Assembly: GCA_028583605.1 (NCBI GenBank)
Contig: CM053331.1
Coordinates: 31,184,177 to 31,248,176, forward strand
Source: Dastarcus helophoroides
Lineage: Eukaryota; Arthropoda; Insecta; Coleoptera; Bothrideridae
Reading direction: 5' to 3'
Length of the DNA: 64,000 nucleotides
Of this stretch, positions 35,486 to 47,610 are shown in pieces (position 1 is the first letter of the stretch; every line of letters begins with the position of its first letter). The notes under the pieces are model-generated. The model ran no database searches. It had not been told where the DNA came from and saw only the letters and a list, made by a program, of their open reading frames with translations. The position numbers and the translations under genes are program-made.

Positions 35486-36170
35486 CTCTTTTAAAAATTT
35501 CGAGTAAATTATTGAAAAGTTGCAGTTTTTTTTGGAAATTTTAGATTACAACTCAAAATTTTTATAGGTTTGAACATTGATTCTTTTATGTGCAAACTTC
35601 CCCTTTTAGATTGCAATAATTTTTTCTCCTGAGGTTTTAAATCAGGGATAAGCAAGACATGGCCCACGGCCCGCATAACTTTTTGGTCGGCCCACCTAAG
35701 CTCTTCTGTTTTACGTAAAAATGTTGTAAAAGAAAATTGAAATATGAAACTTGTTCCCCGAAACCAAGAAAGATTAAAGAACACAACAGAGGTTGCTCTA
35801 ATGCCTTTCGATAGCCAAGCTATCATCTTCTATCTCTTTTAAAAATTTCGAGTAAATTATTGAAAACTTGTAGTTTATTTTGTAAATTTTGGATTACAAC
35901 TTAACATTTTTGTAGGTTTAGAGTTTTTTCACAGACATTGATCTTTTGTTTGCAAATTTCCACTTTTAGAGTGCAATAATTTTTTCTCATGAGGTTTTAA
36001 ATCAGGGATGAAGAAGATGCGCTCACGGCCCGCTTAACATTTTTTATGCAGCCCACCTAAGCTCTACTGTTTTACATAAACATTTTGGAAAAGAAAATTG
36101 AAATACAAAAGTTGTCCCCTCAAACCAAGAATGATTAAAAAACGCGTTTCCATAGCCAAGCTATCATCTT
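35486..36170. repeat. Tandem duplication (~355-bp unit) containing a hAT end and Penelope-like arm
   Basis: Unit 1 (35486-35830) and unit 2 (35834-36170) share TTTTAAAAATTTCGAGTAAA at their start, TGCAATAATTTTTTCTC, the TTTTAAAT duplication plus CAGGGAT hAT terminus (35643 and 36003), GCCCACCTAAGCTC, and the minus-oriented Penelope-like arm ending at AGCTATCATCTT. The duplication therefore postdates both insertions. Confidence 0.75.
35734..35830 (-). mobile_element. Penelope-like minus arm within duplication unit 1
   Basis: Family tail GTTCCCCGAAACCAAG through TCTAATGCCTTTCGATAGCC and AGCTATCATCTTC. The GAAACGCGTT equivalent is mutated (GAAAGGCATT), so the ribozyme is dead. Confidence 0.65.
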
Positions 36171-36312
36171 TACAGAGATATCTCTCCAAAAATGAGAGCT
36201 TGGCTATCGAAACGTATTAGAGCAACCTCTGTTTTTTAACCTTTCTTGATTTCAGGAGACAAGATTTGTATTTCAATTTTTGAAGATAACCATGGACCAG
36301 TCCGTTCCACCA
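36094..36312. mobile_element. Penelope-like inverted pair within duplication unit 2
   Basis: Minus arm to ~36170, plus arm from ~36187 to the 3' terminus CCATGGACCAGTCCGTTCCACC. The plus core is degraded (CCAAAAATGAGAGC) and the helix III region reads GAAACGTATT. Confidence 0.65.
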
Positions 36313-38750
36313 AAAAAAGTCAAACAATTTGACGAAAAAAAAAAAACAACTTATCATTTGGAAGAAACATATATTATCAAAAAAGACTAAGCGTTTTCCA
36401 TACTTGAGAAATGAAACTCCTTTAGATAAAAGTAAATTTTGGCAGGAAATTTAAAACTTAACAAAACAATTTGACTCAAAATTTAACATATTTCGATCCG
36501 AAGAAATTGCTTGTGGTGTCCATATTTTTTCTTAGTCATTTAATATACGACATAGAAACAGTTCCAAATGAATACAAATGAAATTAATAGATTGACGAAA
36601 CCACACCAATTTGAGGATCAAATTTTACAATATAGACATTCAAAAGTTGTAGTAAAATTACCTAAATGATTTTTAATAAATTTCCACCATTGGTCAAGCG
36701 TGCAATGCAAATCATAAAATATCTTGGACATTAGCGTAAGCAAAGGGGGGGGGCAACAACAATCATCCTGAAAAACTCATGGGCAAAAAAGAAAACCCTC
36801 TGGCTTAGTAATGTGTACTTTCATTTAAAAACTACAGAACTGGGGACATCGCATTCTCAGATTGAAGTCAAAATTTCGAAAAAGACGTAATCTTAAAAAA
36901 TCGGAGAATTTTAAGAAATGTCGAAATTTCGAAAAAGTGGAAATCTACACAACACGAAATTTCCAAGAGTAAATTTTTGTGATAGAGTTGTAATTTCCAG
37001 AACATATCGCATTCAGGTAAAAAAATGCAACTGTCAAAAATAATTCTTTCAGAATATTTATTCTATTTAAATTCTGTCATATTTTTGAAATTTCTCAAGA
37101 AATATTTTTTTAAAATTTCCTAAAAATATTCTTCTGTAATTGTTTAGATTTCTATTAAGATTTCGATCCAATTTGAAAAAAATAAACGAATTTTGTGAAA
37201 AAGACTAAATCTCCAGAAAAAATTCAATTTTAAATGAAAATGTTCAGAAACAGATAAAATCGAATTTTGGGATAAAAGCAAAATTTGGAGAAAAGATGAA
37301 TTTTAGACAAGTGGAAATTATCCGGAATCAAAGTTTAAACAACCAGAAAAAACAAAGACTTCGAAAATATTCACGATTTTTGAAAATTGCGGTGCAATTT
37401 CTAGAAAAATTTATAACTTTCTAGAAAATATTCCAAATTTTCCAAAGAAAGTCCAATTTTAAGAGGACAAGATTTGTATTTCAATTCGATCTAATTTAGA
37501 GAGAAACGTGAACATTTTCAGAACCACAAAACCATTTGAGCTAAAATTCGTAATTTATTGGAAAAGGCAAATATTCAAGAAAATGGAAAATTTTTGAAAT
37601 AAATAAACCATTTTTGAATAAATCAAAAAAAAGGATTTTGAAAATAAAATCAAACTTATGAAAAAGACAAATTTTGAGAAACAGGCAAATTTTAGGTAAA
37701 AGACTATTTTGGAAAAATTCGGAATTTCGGAAAAAGATGAATCTGCTAGGAAAATTTAAAAAATTCATAGAAATATTAAATATCGGATAGTGAAATAAAA
37801 ATTAAAAAAAAAAAAGCAAACTAGAAAACCAGCCAAAATTTCTAAAAAAATCAGAAACTAAAACATCAAAATTTTCAGCTAAATGTTCACAAAAATACTG
37901 GAATTTGGAAAAAAGGAAAATTACGATAAAACTTTGAAATGGACCAAAAATTGTTTGAAGAATATCAAAATTAAGAAAAAAAGTCGAAATTAAAAAATAA
38001 ATAGTCAAAACCACGAGAAAAAGACGATATTGTGAGAGAACTTTTTTAAAAAAATATAATTTTTGAGAAAAAGCGATTAATTTTAGTGAAATTTCGAAAT
38101 TTCTCAGAAAGATTAGATTTTATCATTAAACCGGAAAGAAGCAAATTTTAGGAAAAAAATCGAATACTTTTTTTCTCACGACTCCAATCAGAGAAAGACG
38201 GGCGCCCTACCTTAACTCAACGGGCGTCAGACGTTGTCAAATATTGTGATAACACATCGAAATTTTGACAAACAAGTTGAAACTTCCAATTTGGATTAAA
38301 AAAGGGTTGAAATTTACAAAGAAATATTTGTCCTTTCACAAAAATTTTAAATTTACAAAAAATATACCTTTTTGTCAAAAGATCAACCAGATTTCGAACA
38401 AAAGGCAAATGTTAATAAACAAGCTGAAATTTTGAGAATAATAAAAAAAATCAAATTTCGAGAAATGGCGAAATGTTAGAAAAAAAGAGGAACTTTTAAA
38501 TTCTAAATTTTAACAGCCATGAAGAAGAGTCATGAAGAAGAAGTCGAATTTTATGAATAAATGCGAAACAAAATAAAAACACAAATTTTGTAAAAAAAAA
38601 TATACGAAATTTGACAAAAAGGTAAAAAATGTTTCAAGGAAAGTATAAATTGTGAAGAATTGGACAGTCCTTCAATTGAACACATATAAATTGTCAGCTT
38701 GTTGCATGAATCAAGGGGTGCAAGCGCAAGCATTTAAATTTTCCTCACAT
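36313..38750. repeat. A-rich phrase repeat carried inside the hAT-type element
   Basis: Phrases such as AAAAAGACAAATTTTGAGAA, A-rich on +. A poly-G run (GGGGGGGGG) is at ~36746. The minus-strand Phe/Leu-rich frames at 37541-38408 are composition artefacts. Confidence 0.6.
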
Positions 38751-38814
38751 GCGGCCCACGCAAGCCTTGTAATTGGCCCGCTGTAAAAAAAGGTTGCTTA
38801 TCCCTGTTTTAAAT

Positions 38815-40492
38815 AGTTTAACATTTTGAAGCATGCCAAAAATATACATTAGGAGTTTATTTTATAAAATTTTGTAGTTTTCCTAACAATTTTCGCTTTC
38901 AACATTACATTTTCTATCTGCGTTCTACTTTTCTTTTTGTAAAAACGATAATTTGCTTTTTTTCTTATAAGTTTAAAGTGATTTTGAAATTCCATTTAAA
39001 AATTTGAAATCTGTTTTAAAAATTAACCAATAAATCAGTTAATGAAAAGAGCGTTTGAGAATAAAGGAAAGTCGAAATGTTAATTGAAAATTTTTTGAAC
39101 AAAGTCTAGAATGTTGTCACTAAAATAAGGAAAAAAAAAAAAATCCGAGTGTTAAGTCGACATTTCAAGAGTAGCCAAAATTTCGAAGTAAAAATAAAAT
39201 TTTTCTTCTATAGTAAACACAAAATTTTAACTTTGAAGCCAAAATTATGGGAAACAAGTACAAATATTCAGTTAGGACCACAACTTGTTGACGAAATATC
39301 AAGATCGCTGTTAAAACTTTAAGATTGAAGTTGAGATTCTCACAAAAAATTTTTGAAACTAAACTTGAAATTTTGATGAAAAATTCGATATTTTCAAAAA
39401 AAAAAGATTAAATGATTAGTTCAGGTAAAAACTAAATTTTGAAGGAAAAATAGGACTTCTGATTTTTTTTAATTTAAAATTTAGAGTCGAAATTTTGAAC
39501 TTAAAATTTGAATTTAAACAAATAAGTTTACATATAAAGCTTAGAAATTTATTCTTCATGGTGGACTCTTATTGGTCGGAAATATTATGTTTATTAATTT
39601 TATTTAACATTTCTGCAACTCAGTTTGAAATTATTTAAATTTTTATTAATGAAAGTTGACAAGATTCTGAAACATTTTTATAAATATAAGTTTAGAAATT
39701 TAGGTTTTTTTTAAGATTTCGGCTTTAAAGTTGACTATTGTCCTAAACATTCGCCTGCGAGGAAAAATATAAAACACCAAAATTCGAGTTTAAAGTCAAC
39801 ATTTCTGGCTCTGTTTGTCCTTTCTTTCTCAAAACTTTGAAGCGAATTCCAAAAATGGCTGATTAAAGTCAAAATTTTGAAAAAAATCTTATTTGGAATG
39901 CACAATAATTGCAAACTAAAATCAGAACTTCAAGAAATCAAATATAAAATGCCGAATTGAACTTTCAACTTTTTCTTCGAAATCTGCAGTTAAGAGTTGG
40001 AGAACAAAATTGAAATGATTATGTTAAAACGCTAATTTCGAGAAAAGAGTTACTAGAAACTGAACTCAAAAATAAAACCTAAATCCCGAACTGTTATCCA
40101 AAATTTCAGGAAAAAGTATCCAATAAAAGAGAAACTTAAATATTCAAGCTTAACTGAAAATTTTTAAAATACAAAAAAAAATGAGACATTGGAATTTTGG
40201 AGTCAATATGTTAGGATTTAATTTGAAATATCGAAAAAGACGTTAAAATTAAAATCGAAGTTTTGTCAAAATTGAGAGAACTGTTTTTTCAGACTGGATT
40301 CAAAGCGCCAACATTGATATTGAAATGTTGATTTCCAAATCCACAAATCTTTGGGCAACCAATTTTGAAATATTGCGGCCAAAAACCCAAACAAAAATAA
40401 AGCAGATGTTATTAGATAAACAAAAAGGCTTTTAACAGAGCAGATGTGGAAAAAAATAAAATTCCAAAATATGAATAATAGTTGAATTAAAA
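38815..40492. repeat. Mixed-orientation phrase repeat
   Basis: AT-rich phrase repeat with alternating T-rich and A-rich stretches. No gene, terminus or hairpin that I can support. Confidence 0.45.
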
Positions 40493-40497
40493 ATGTG

Positions 40498-41020
40498 GTC
40501 CCCTGAAACCAAGAAAGATTAAAAATACAACAAAGGTTGCTCTAACGCGTTTCGATAGTCGAGCTATCATTTTCAGCAAGATGTTAACACCTAATCCTAA
40601 CATTAAACCTTATATACTAAGCATATTCACTTCGTGCATGATCGACTGCATCCGAACGCGCATGCGCATCTAATCATACAGGTCGTAGTGTCACACTTAT
40701 CTATCAACCTGAAGTATTTTTGACAGAGATAAGTGGCCTAAAGACCCAACGCAACCATTCATAAGGTTGTCTTCAGCCTTATGGATGCATTTTACATACA
40801 ATTCTTATTTACTGCTCTTAACAGTTTAATATTATTATCTACTCTATGATCTAATTCAAAAGTATGTCGAGCCATAGTTGACTTTTCACTTCTTCCTTAC
40901 CTCAAATGAGCCAAATGCTCCTTCATCGTCGGATTTTAAGGGATCGTCTACTCTGCCCGACGTACTTGTAGTGACAATCTTTAAATCTTTAAAAATAACC
41001 AAGGACCAGTCCGTTCCACA
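40498..41020 (-). pseudogene. Penelope-like element 3' end with GIY-YIG endonuclease remnant and hammerhead
   Basis: On the minus strand, ~40980-40920 reads DCHYKYVGQSRRSLKIR, the YIG/catalytic-Arg part of the GIY-YIG endonuclease at the C terminus of Penelope-like reverse transcriptases. After a one-base frameshift it continues KEHLAHLR, stop, GRSEKSTMARHTFELDHRVD, then IKLLRAVNKNC (to ~40800). A short tail region and ~150 bases of 3' UTR follow. Then comes the family-1 hammerhead (CTGAAAA core, GATAGC/ACTATC, GAAACGCGTT) and the tail to 40498. At 40985-41020 an oppositely oriented 3' terminus (AACCAAGGACCAGTCCGTTC) caps the other end. This copy ties the whole foldback family to PLEs. Confidence 0.8.
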
Positions 41021-41079
41021 AAAAAAAAAATAATAGTATTTGTTATTAAACGGATCAGAAACTGACGATCAATGGTTAA

Positions 41080-41430
41080 TACCCTCTCATAGCGAAATCC
41101 TAATTTGAAAACCTTATGTCGTTGGCACCTAGGCCGAGCCTTAGTCCAGACCATCTTGCAGTTAGACCTGCATCGTCTAAGTTGGAATCTGAGACAATCT
41201 GAGAGGGTGGCAAAGTAATTCTGATAGAGCGCGGCTATTGCTAGTCAGCGGAACATTCTGCCAGTTGCCGCGCATTTCTCGATTCTCGACAGACTGAAGC
41301 GGATAACAATAGCCTCCACGTGTGCGAGATATTGTGATTTCAATGGCACTGGACCTTATTAATTTCATTATTAGCACACGATAATTAAACTGATAAAAAC
41401 CAAGACACTGACTCATAAAACTACTCCTAC
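41080..41430. other. Complex island; candidate conserved non-coding element
   Basis: About 350 bases of balanced sequence ending in ATTA-rich homeodomain-type words (TTATTAATTTCATTATTAGC, GATAATTAAAC). A 79-codon minus-strand frame spans 41177-41416, without recognisable motifs. A regulatory element is more plausible than an exon. Confidence 0.3.
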
Positions 41431-42639
41431 ACCAGGTTTACTGATTAAATAAGTAGAAAATACGCACACGCGTATTTTCTATGTAGAATATGTAATTTGC
41501 AATAACCATGACGAAACCCAGTTTTGTTATAAAATTCGAAGAACGATTGCAATATCTACTGCTTAAGTAGATTTCATGCACAGAGCATTCATCGGTATTA
41601 TTACTTTTTCTTCAACAGGACCAATTCGTGGAATCGATTACTGTAAAATAGAATTCGCCGAGACAGAAGGACAGGACTTTTGATAAGAAAATTTGGTGCC
41701 ATATATCTTCTGTCCGCTTTGAATGAGGAAGCGTTCAAAAACTTTTATGATTGTTAAACTTCCAAGTGTTCAGGATGCTCCTCTTAATATCTACTTTTCA
41801 AACTTTTATAACTTGTTAGTATCAATTTTATGCGAGATATTTTATTGCATGTTTATTTAACTACGACGGAGCTTTTTCATACTTGTAAGGTGATATTTTA
41901 AGCAATGAGTTGTATAAACCTTGCAATATTTCAGAGGATTGCAGTATTGTCGCATATAAAAGCTAATTAACTAAGGACGGCCAATTAAGTATGGTACAAT
42001 TTTGAAGAACTAGCACAAATTAACCATGTAACTTGGGCCTCATATTTTTTATATCATCGTCTCATTTTTCGTTCACTTCTAAAGTGTCATTCAGTGATAA
42101 ATGATTTTCACAAATATAGATAATGCTAAGTTCAAAACATAGATTAAAACACATTAAAATGTAAACAATACTTTAAACTCTATTTGAAAATTAACGACCC
42201 TCGACACTTTAAGAAAAAAGCATTGATATGCTACTGAGAGGCAAAACTCACTTAGGATAACATTCTTTTTAGAAAACATACGTTATTGCCCCTCAAAGAA
42301 GCTCCGTGATTTATTAACTATTACCCGCTATTGTCTGCAGAATTAGACTACAAATGAACGGAAAAGCTGTCCACAATTAAAAAGAGTTTGTGTAGATTGC
42401 AGAATGATGTTTTGCTCTAATTGCTTCATACCATCATGTGTATCTTTAAATATGATTTAAGTCTACAGTTATGTATTGGGTAGCAAAATTGCAACTTAAC
42501 GGGGTAGATACCGTTATCAGAGCATTATATTAAAAGAATCCTAAGTGCAAAGTTACGCCAAGGTTGTGTTTTATCATTAGTTGCTGTTCTCGTCGTTGTC
42601 AGATCATCCATTTACATAGAAAATGTGCAAAAATGGTAT
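41431..42639. other. AT-rich spacer, nothing recognised
   Basis: Unique AT-rich sequence with moderately complex patches at ~41620-41740 and ~42280-42400. No gene or element I can name. Confidence 0.3.
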
Positions 42640-42795
42640 TCGGTACCTTTAGATACAATATTAGTTTAAGAGTGTGTAGAACAGCTGTTCAAAATAAAAT
42701 CTATCCTACTAAGGATCTCGCCTTGCAAGGTACATCTGTACAAATTTTTATCAAAATCGCTCCAGTAATATAGCCGTGGAAAACGCACAAACAAA
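42640..42795 (-). repeat. Dispersed repeat family B, copy 1
   Basis: The reverse complement matches 59935-60062: GGAGCGATTTTGATAAAAAT / GAAGCAATTTTGAAAAAAAT, ACCTTGCAAGGC, TAGGATA--TTTTAT and AGCTGTTC in the same order. Its outer end contains GTTTGTGCGTTTTCCACGG, a common end of short insect transposon-derived repeats. Class not determined. Confidence 0.5.
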
Positions 42796-43079
42796 TACAT
42801 TTTCACATTTATATATTATATATTATTTAGAATTGGGTTTTATAACGCTTAATCGTAAATTACAAAAACCAATTTCTCATTAAAATTTAGCATACACAAT
42901 CAAAGTGTCTTCGAAAATGATTTTAGTAGCAGAAAATTTAAATTAACAACTGTTGCATTAGCACTGCAAATAAATACATTTGCACTCCGATTCCCTAGCA
43001 ATAAAGGAAAACAATTGATGTAATTTAATAGGGACCCACTTCTAAAACATAGATTTGCAATATTCCGTCCTTAATAGAT

Positions 43080-43345
43080 GTTAGTCGGGTAAAAGATAAG
43101 GGCTCTTAAAAATCCAAAGAGTTGGGGAACACATCCCGCTTAATTCAATCTTAACATCCGCGTCGGACGGTCTAAATAGCAAACAAAACGGGATAAAGGA
43201 AGAAACGAAACCGTCCATGTTCGCTTCTATGGTCTGACGTTAGGTAATGGGTAGAGTTGAGTCGCGCTCAGAAAATATTAGCGTAACGGCACGAATAAAA
43301 GCAGAAAATAAAACCGCTATTTCTCGCCCACACTAGACACTGATT
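43080..43345. other. Complex island; candidate conserved non-coding element
   Basis: Balanced, CpG-containing stretch (CATCCGCGTCGGACGGTC, GAGTCGCGCTC, TAACGGCACG) flanked by AT-rich DNA. No open frame of note. Confidence 0.3.
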
Positions 43346-43738
43346 ATTTTTAGCACTTATGAATTCGTTAGGTATTGCTTATAACCTAAACAATTTTGAT
43401 TTTTTTTAATACATATATACATACAAAAGTCAAGTAAAAAATCACTCCTTAGACACTCACTCATCACAGAATATTCGAATTATACGATACGATGTAGGCA
43501 TCAGCTCAGAGAAGATTTTTCGGACTTCAGTCTCTAAGGGGGTGAAAATCTATATCAAATTTAACTCGAAATGAATCAGTTTCTTAACAAATAAAACAAA
43601 TTGTTTATTTACAGTTGCCGAAGAATTTAAATATTGCAAAATTTGTTTTATCTTCTTTATCAATAACAAATTGTCCCTAAAGAGAATTCACAACCCATTC
43701 TAATATCTTTGCATGTGAAATATGATATTGTTACACAT
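43346..43738. other. AT-rich spacer
   Basis: No frame or repeat recognised. Confidence 0.3.
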
Positions 43739-44330
43739 ACAGTGTGTCCCACCTAAGAACAGATGTTACATACCTTCTTTACCGATCACTTAAGAGAGAA
43801 TATTGTTTTGAAAAACTTGCTTCTATTTTTATAGTGCATCCCCCTAAAATATTCTCAACTAAACAAGATTTTAACCTGAGTGTTAACCAACTATAGTTCC
43901 TAAATAGAGCTTTGTATTTAGCGTACCCGTTAAAAAATCGGCCAAACCACATCAATAGGTTCTACGACGATATTTAATGGGGAAAAGTCTGTATACAACG
44001 TTGCACATAAACGCTTACTTTTTAAGGCCGAGGGTGTTGAAAAAATAAAAATGATTTTCAGGAATATCTCTGGAATTCGCTAAGGGATTTTTTTCCAATT
44101 TGGCCTAAGTATCAATGGAAATCTACATCATTTGCTGCGATTTTACGTCAATACAAAACACCGAAGGCTTGCAATAATATTTTCGAGACAATTTTCCAAA
44201 AAACAAAAAACTAAATGTTATGCCACTGTACAAAGCGGAAATAAATAACATTTTTAGCATCTTCAATATTTACCAGCATAAAAGGTATACTTGTTAAATG
44301 GGCACCTTTTTTTGAAAAAACTGCGTTTGA
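43739..44330 (+). repeat. Dispersed repeat family C, copy 1
   Basis: Begins ACAGTGTGTCCCACC, a terminus style seen on many insect transposon-derived repeats. It aligns to the reverse complement of 50270-50560 through TACCCGTTAAAAAATCGGCCAA, AATGATTTTCAGGAATA, TCTACATCATTTGCTGCGAT and TTACGTCAATACAAAA. No coding capacity seen. Confidence 0.6.
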
Positions 44331-44754
44331 AGCCGGCAAGAGAATGCAGTTCGTGGTTGACATAACTCTCATTAACTCCTATCTTGTATTACAGAAACAT
44401 AATTTTTTGATAATTACCTTAAAAATAATTTAATATTTTTCAATAATTTAACATAAAATATATCAAAAATTTCAGTGTTAAACTGATGAAATAATTAAAT
44501 AAACTGAAATAAAAATAATACAACATTTATCGTATAACGTAAATAATGAATTAAGACAATATACCAAAAAGAACTCAGAAAAAAATTAACTAAATATTAG
44601 CTGCGCTTAAGATTATTTTCGAATTGCCACCCATTTGACCGAAAACATGTTAGACACCTCTTCTGAGAAAAATGTGAAAAATGATAAGTTTTTGTTTCTT
44701 ATAGCATTTGCAGCTACTATTTGCCACCGTTTACCTCTATTGTTGATAGATGCT

Positions 44755-44762
<8 letters not shown>
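44331..44762. other. AT-rich spacer
   Basis: No gene recognised; a 65-codon frame reading through the AT microsatellite is spurious. Confidence 0.35.

Positions 44763-44797
<35 letters not shown>
44763..44797. repeat. (AT)n microsatellite
   Basis: About 17 AT dinucleotides, directly abutting a family C terminus. Confidence 0.95.
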
Positions 44798-44800
<3 letters not shown>

Positions 44801-45049
44801 TGTGTCCCACCGAAAATAATTAAAATCTCTATAAGATAGGCTTAAAAAATATAGAGTGTTTTATCTAAAATAACAAAGTTATCGCTGTTTGAATTTATCA
44901 AAATGTTACGACGTGAATTCAACACTCGGTATAATGTTTTTGAGCTTATGAAAGTCGTGTAGAATGGCTTTATATGTGTTCTACTCACGTACCATATACG
45001 AAATAAATATCTGGTTTCTGGAAAAAAAATACGAAGAATTTAATGGGAC
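44798..45049 (+). repeat. Family C terminus, second plus copy
   Basis: ACAGTGTGTCCCACCGAAAATAA restarts the same terminus as 43739; the rest diverges quickly. It borders the 3' end of the LINE at 45050. Confidence 0.45.
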
Positions 45050-47610
45050 CTTGAATCTTTTTTTTTAAGTTTAATCCACTCGCAAAGGGTAACCCCATTA
45101 TGCTTTTAAAGCACTGCGAGTAGGATGCGGAAACAAGGATAAATGGCGATGAACCACCTTCTTAAACAAGGATAGGCTATAATTCTTGGGTAAAATTTCT
45201 TTCGGTAACAAGTTCCATAACTTGGAAGTTCTATAGAAAAAAGAGTCTCCATAGACATAAGTCCTCACTGTGTCAAGCTGGACCGCACAGGAATTTGCTG
45301 CCTCCGACTGTTTGGTACGCCTCAAGAATCTTGCCCTTGAGGGGATCAATCCTATTAGTTCCTGCGAGCATCTTCCATGATAGTACTTGTAAAAAAGAGA
45401 CAAGTCATTAACCATACGCCTGTGCTCTAGTGCTTCGAGAAAATCGGTCAGACCTTCGTCATTAATTAGGCGAATCTCTCTTCTTTGAATTGAATCCAAG
45501 AGAGCTAAATTGTGTTTTGGGGCTTAATTCCAAACATGAGAACAGTATTCTAGTGTTGGCCTAACTTGAGCTTTGGATAGTGTTAATAGCGGATGAGATG
45601 TGAAGTACTTTTTAGCTCTAAAAAGAAAGCCTAGCTTCTCAGAGGCGGATTTGGCAATGGCGCGCACAGGATTGTCCAAAGAGAAGTTAGTGCTCGCATT
45701 CACTCCTAGGATAGATAAATTAGATCTCATCGGAAGGATTTTACCGTTCATTAGTTTGTTTGTTACGTTATCCCTTGATGTTTTCTTAGAGATTACCCCG
45801 GCCTGAGTTTTTGAAGCGTTACAGTCGACCAAATTGTTCTTACTTCATTCCAGGATAATCTCAAAATCTTGATTAATTGTCTGTATCTGCTGTTTCCTTA
45901 GTCGATCCGAAGCAGCGAAAGACAATGGTTTGTCTGAGAAAAAAGATGACACAAGGTTACTATCATCTGCGTAGCTGTATATAGGATTGGAAGTTGAAGC
46001 AAAAAGATCGTTTATATGTAACAGAAATAGAGTAGGAGATAAAACAGACTTCGGATAATCGCAAATGAATGAGATGCCATCGACGGCGACCTGAAGAGAT
46101 TTGTCAGGAAAAAATTGGATATCAAATGACAGAGTCCAAGAGAAAGACCATAAGATGTTAATTTGGCGAGAAGATATCGGTATCAGACTCTGCCAAAAGC
46201 CTTTGAATTATCCAATGCCACAATTCTAGCCTCACCATGTTTTCCTATAGCTGAGGTACAGATATGAATAACATATGCCAGTAGATCGCCAGTGGAACGT
46301 TGTTGTCTAAAACCGTATTGCCTGCCGGAGATGATTCTATTTTTCTCCAGATATTTGAGAATCTCGATGTTGTTAACCTTTTCCATCACTTTAGATATAA
46401 CGGGTAACAAAGATATAGGGCGATAGTTTTTAGCCAGATTCTTTTTTTCCTTTTTAGGAACAGGCTGCACTCTATCAGATTTCCAGATCTTAGGGAATAC
46501 ATTGTTCTTGTAAAAGAGTGTAAACAATTTGCTTAGGACAGGAGTCAACTTTGGGGCGCAATTCTTAAGAACCATAGCGGGAATACCATCAAGCCAGAAA
46601 TTTTCGAGGTGTCGCGCTCAAGGAGAATCTTCCCGATTGTGCGTTGTCTGAAAACAATTTCAGGCATCGAAGTACCAACCTTAGGAAGAACAGAAGGTTT
46701 TGCGTCCGAAAATCAAGATTGGAATTTTCAGCAAACATTAAGGCTAACATGTCAGCCTTTTTCTTGGAGTTAGTAGCAATATTGCTATTTTCATCGAATA
46801 AAGGTGGAAAATTTAAAGATTTAAAATTCTTTTTAATTGACTTTGCAAATCCCCAAAAGGACCTTCAACAGTTCGGACAGTTGATAAGCCTCTGGCGCAT
46901 TTTACGATCTCGTCAATAACCTGTTTACAACAATTTCGTGCATCTAAAAGTATGGTCCGACTGAGGGATTATTTGGCCAACGACGTTATACGCAATTTTT
47001 GTAGGAGACAGCCCGAGCACATTTTTTACTGAACCAAGATTTACTGGAGAAAGACTTCTTTTAGGAAAAGGTAATTGAAAATTCCATACCAATCAGGATA
47101 GTTTCCGTGATGGATTCGGCGACTAAGGAAAGGTGGTCTGAGTTAAAGCAGACTTCCTGCCATGAGAAAGATGCAAAGAAGTCTCTTAGTTCTTCCAAGT
47201 TTGCAGAGTTAAAGTGCCAAACCCTACGGGACTGCGTCTGAGAAAGAGGTGGTATATGAAGCGAGCGAGAGGCTGCTACAAGTTTGTGATCCGAATTTCC
47301 AAGCGGTGATATCACAGAGGTTTATACGAATTTGGTGAATTTGTAAGGAAAAGGTCGAGTAGATTAGGTTGATGGGTATCTACATCAGGAATTCTTGTGG
47401 GTTCCTCAACTAATTGAGATAGTTCACAAGTGATAGCGAAAGTCTCTGCCACCCTTCCAGCGTCGTCAGTTTGGGAAGATAACCTTAACCAGGGGATGTT
47501 GTGCACGTTGAAGTCACCGAGAAAGACAGCCTTAGCTTTTGAATAATTCGTCTGTAGGTGATCAAAGGATACGGAGATATAAGAGAAAAGCTGTCTACAG
47601 ACAGCTTTTC
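45050..47610 (-). pseudogene. CR1/Jockey-like LINE, endonuclease to 3' end, broken
   Basis: Read from 47610 downward. The endonuclease C-terminal half comes first (KAVFLGDFN, VHNIPWLRLSSQ, then NSDHK with the catalytic SDH), then a linker. The RT follows: VQPVPKKEKKNLAKNYRPIS, GRQYGFRQQRSTGDLL, VALDNSKAF, an intact YSYADDS box at ~45970, and the LINE C-terminal domain (RRMVNDLSLFYKYYHGRCSQ to SLFPHPTRSALKA). A T-run at 45058-45066 marks the A-tail. Stops and frameshifts break it (in the GVPQGS region and after VALDNSKAF). It is 5'-truncated at a junction with an RTE-like element. It is better preserved than its homologue at 4.1-5.65 kb. Confidence 0.88.
47586..47609. repeat. Perfect 11-bp inverted repeat at LINE/LINE junction
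   Basis: AAAAGCTGTCT-AC-AGACAGCTTTT lies exactly where one LINE is truncated against the other, a likely footprint of 5'-end template switching or fold-back repair. Confidence 0.6.

Larger units (their letters stand above)
35643..38806. mobile_element. Non-autonomous hAT-type element, ~3.16 kb, with 8-bp target duplication
   Basis: The 13-bp terminal inverted repeat CAGGGATAAGCAA (35643-35655) is matched by TTGCTTATCCCTG (38794-38806). The flanks are the identical octamer TTTTAAAT (35635-35642 and 38807-38814), the hAT signature. Subterminal GGCCC-rich words occur at both ends (GGCCCACGGCCCGC; GCGGCCCACGC, TTGGCCCGC). The interior holds no transposase frame. It carries Penelope-like fragments near its left end and ~2.4 kb of A-rich phrase repeat. 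A duplicated left end lies at 36003. Confidence 0.85.

Noticed and set aside
37541..38408. Phe/Leu-rich minus-strand open frames as membrane proteins
   Set aside because: They are translations of the A-rich phrase repeat and share its period. No start context, domain or homologous frame elsewhere.
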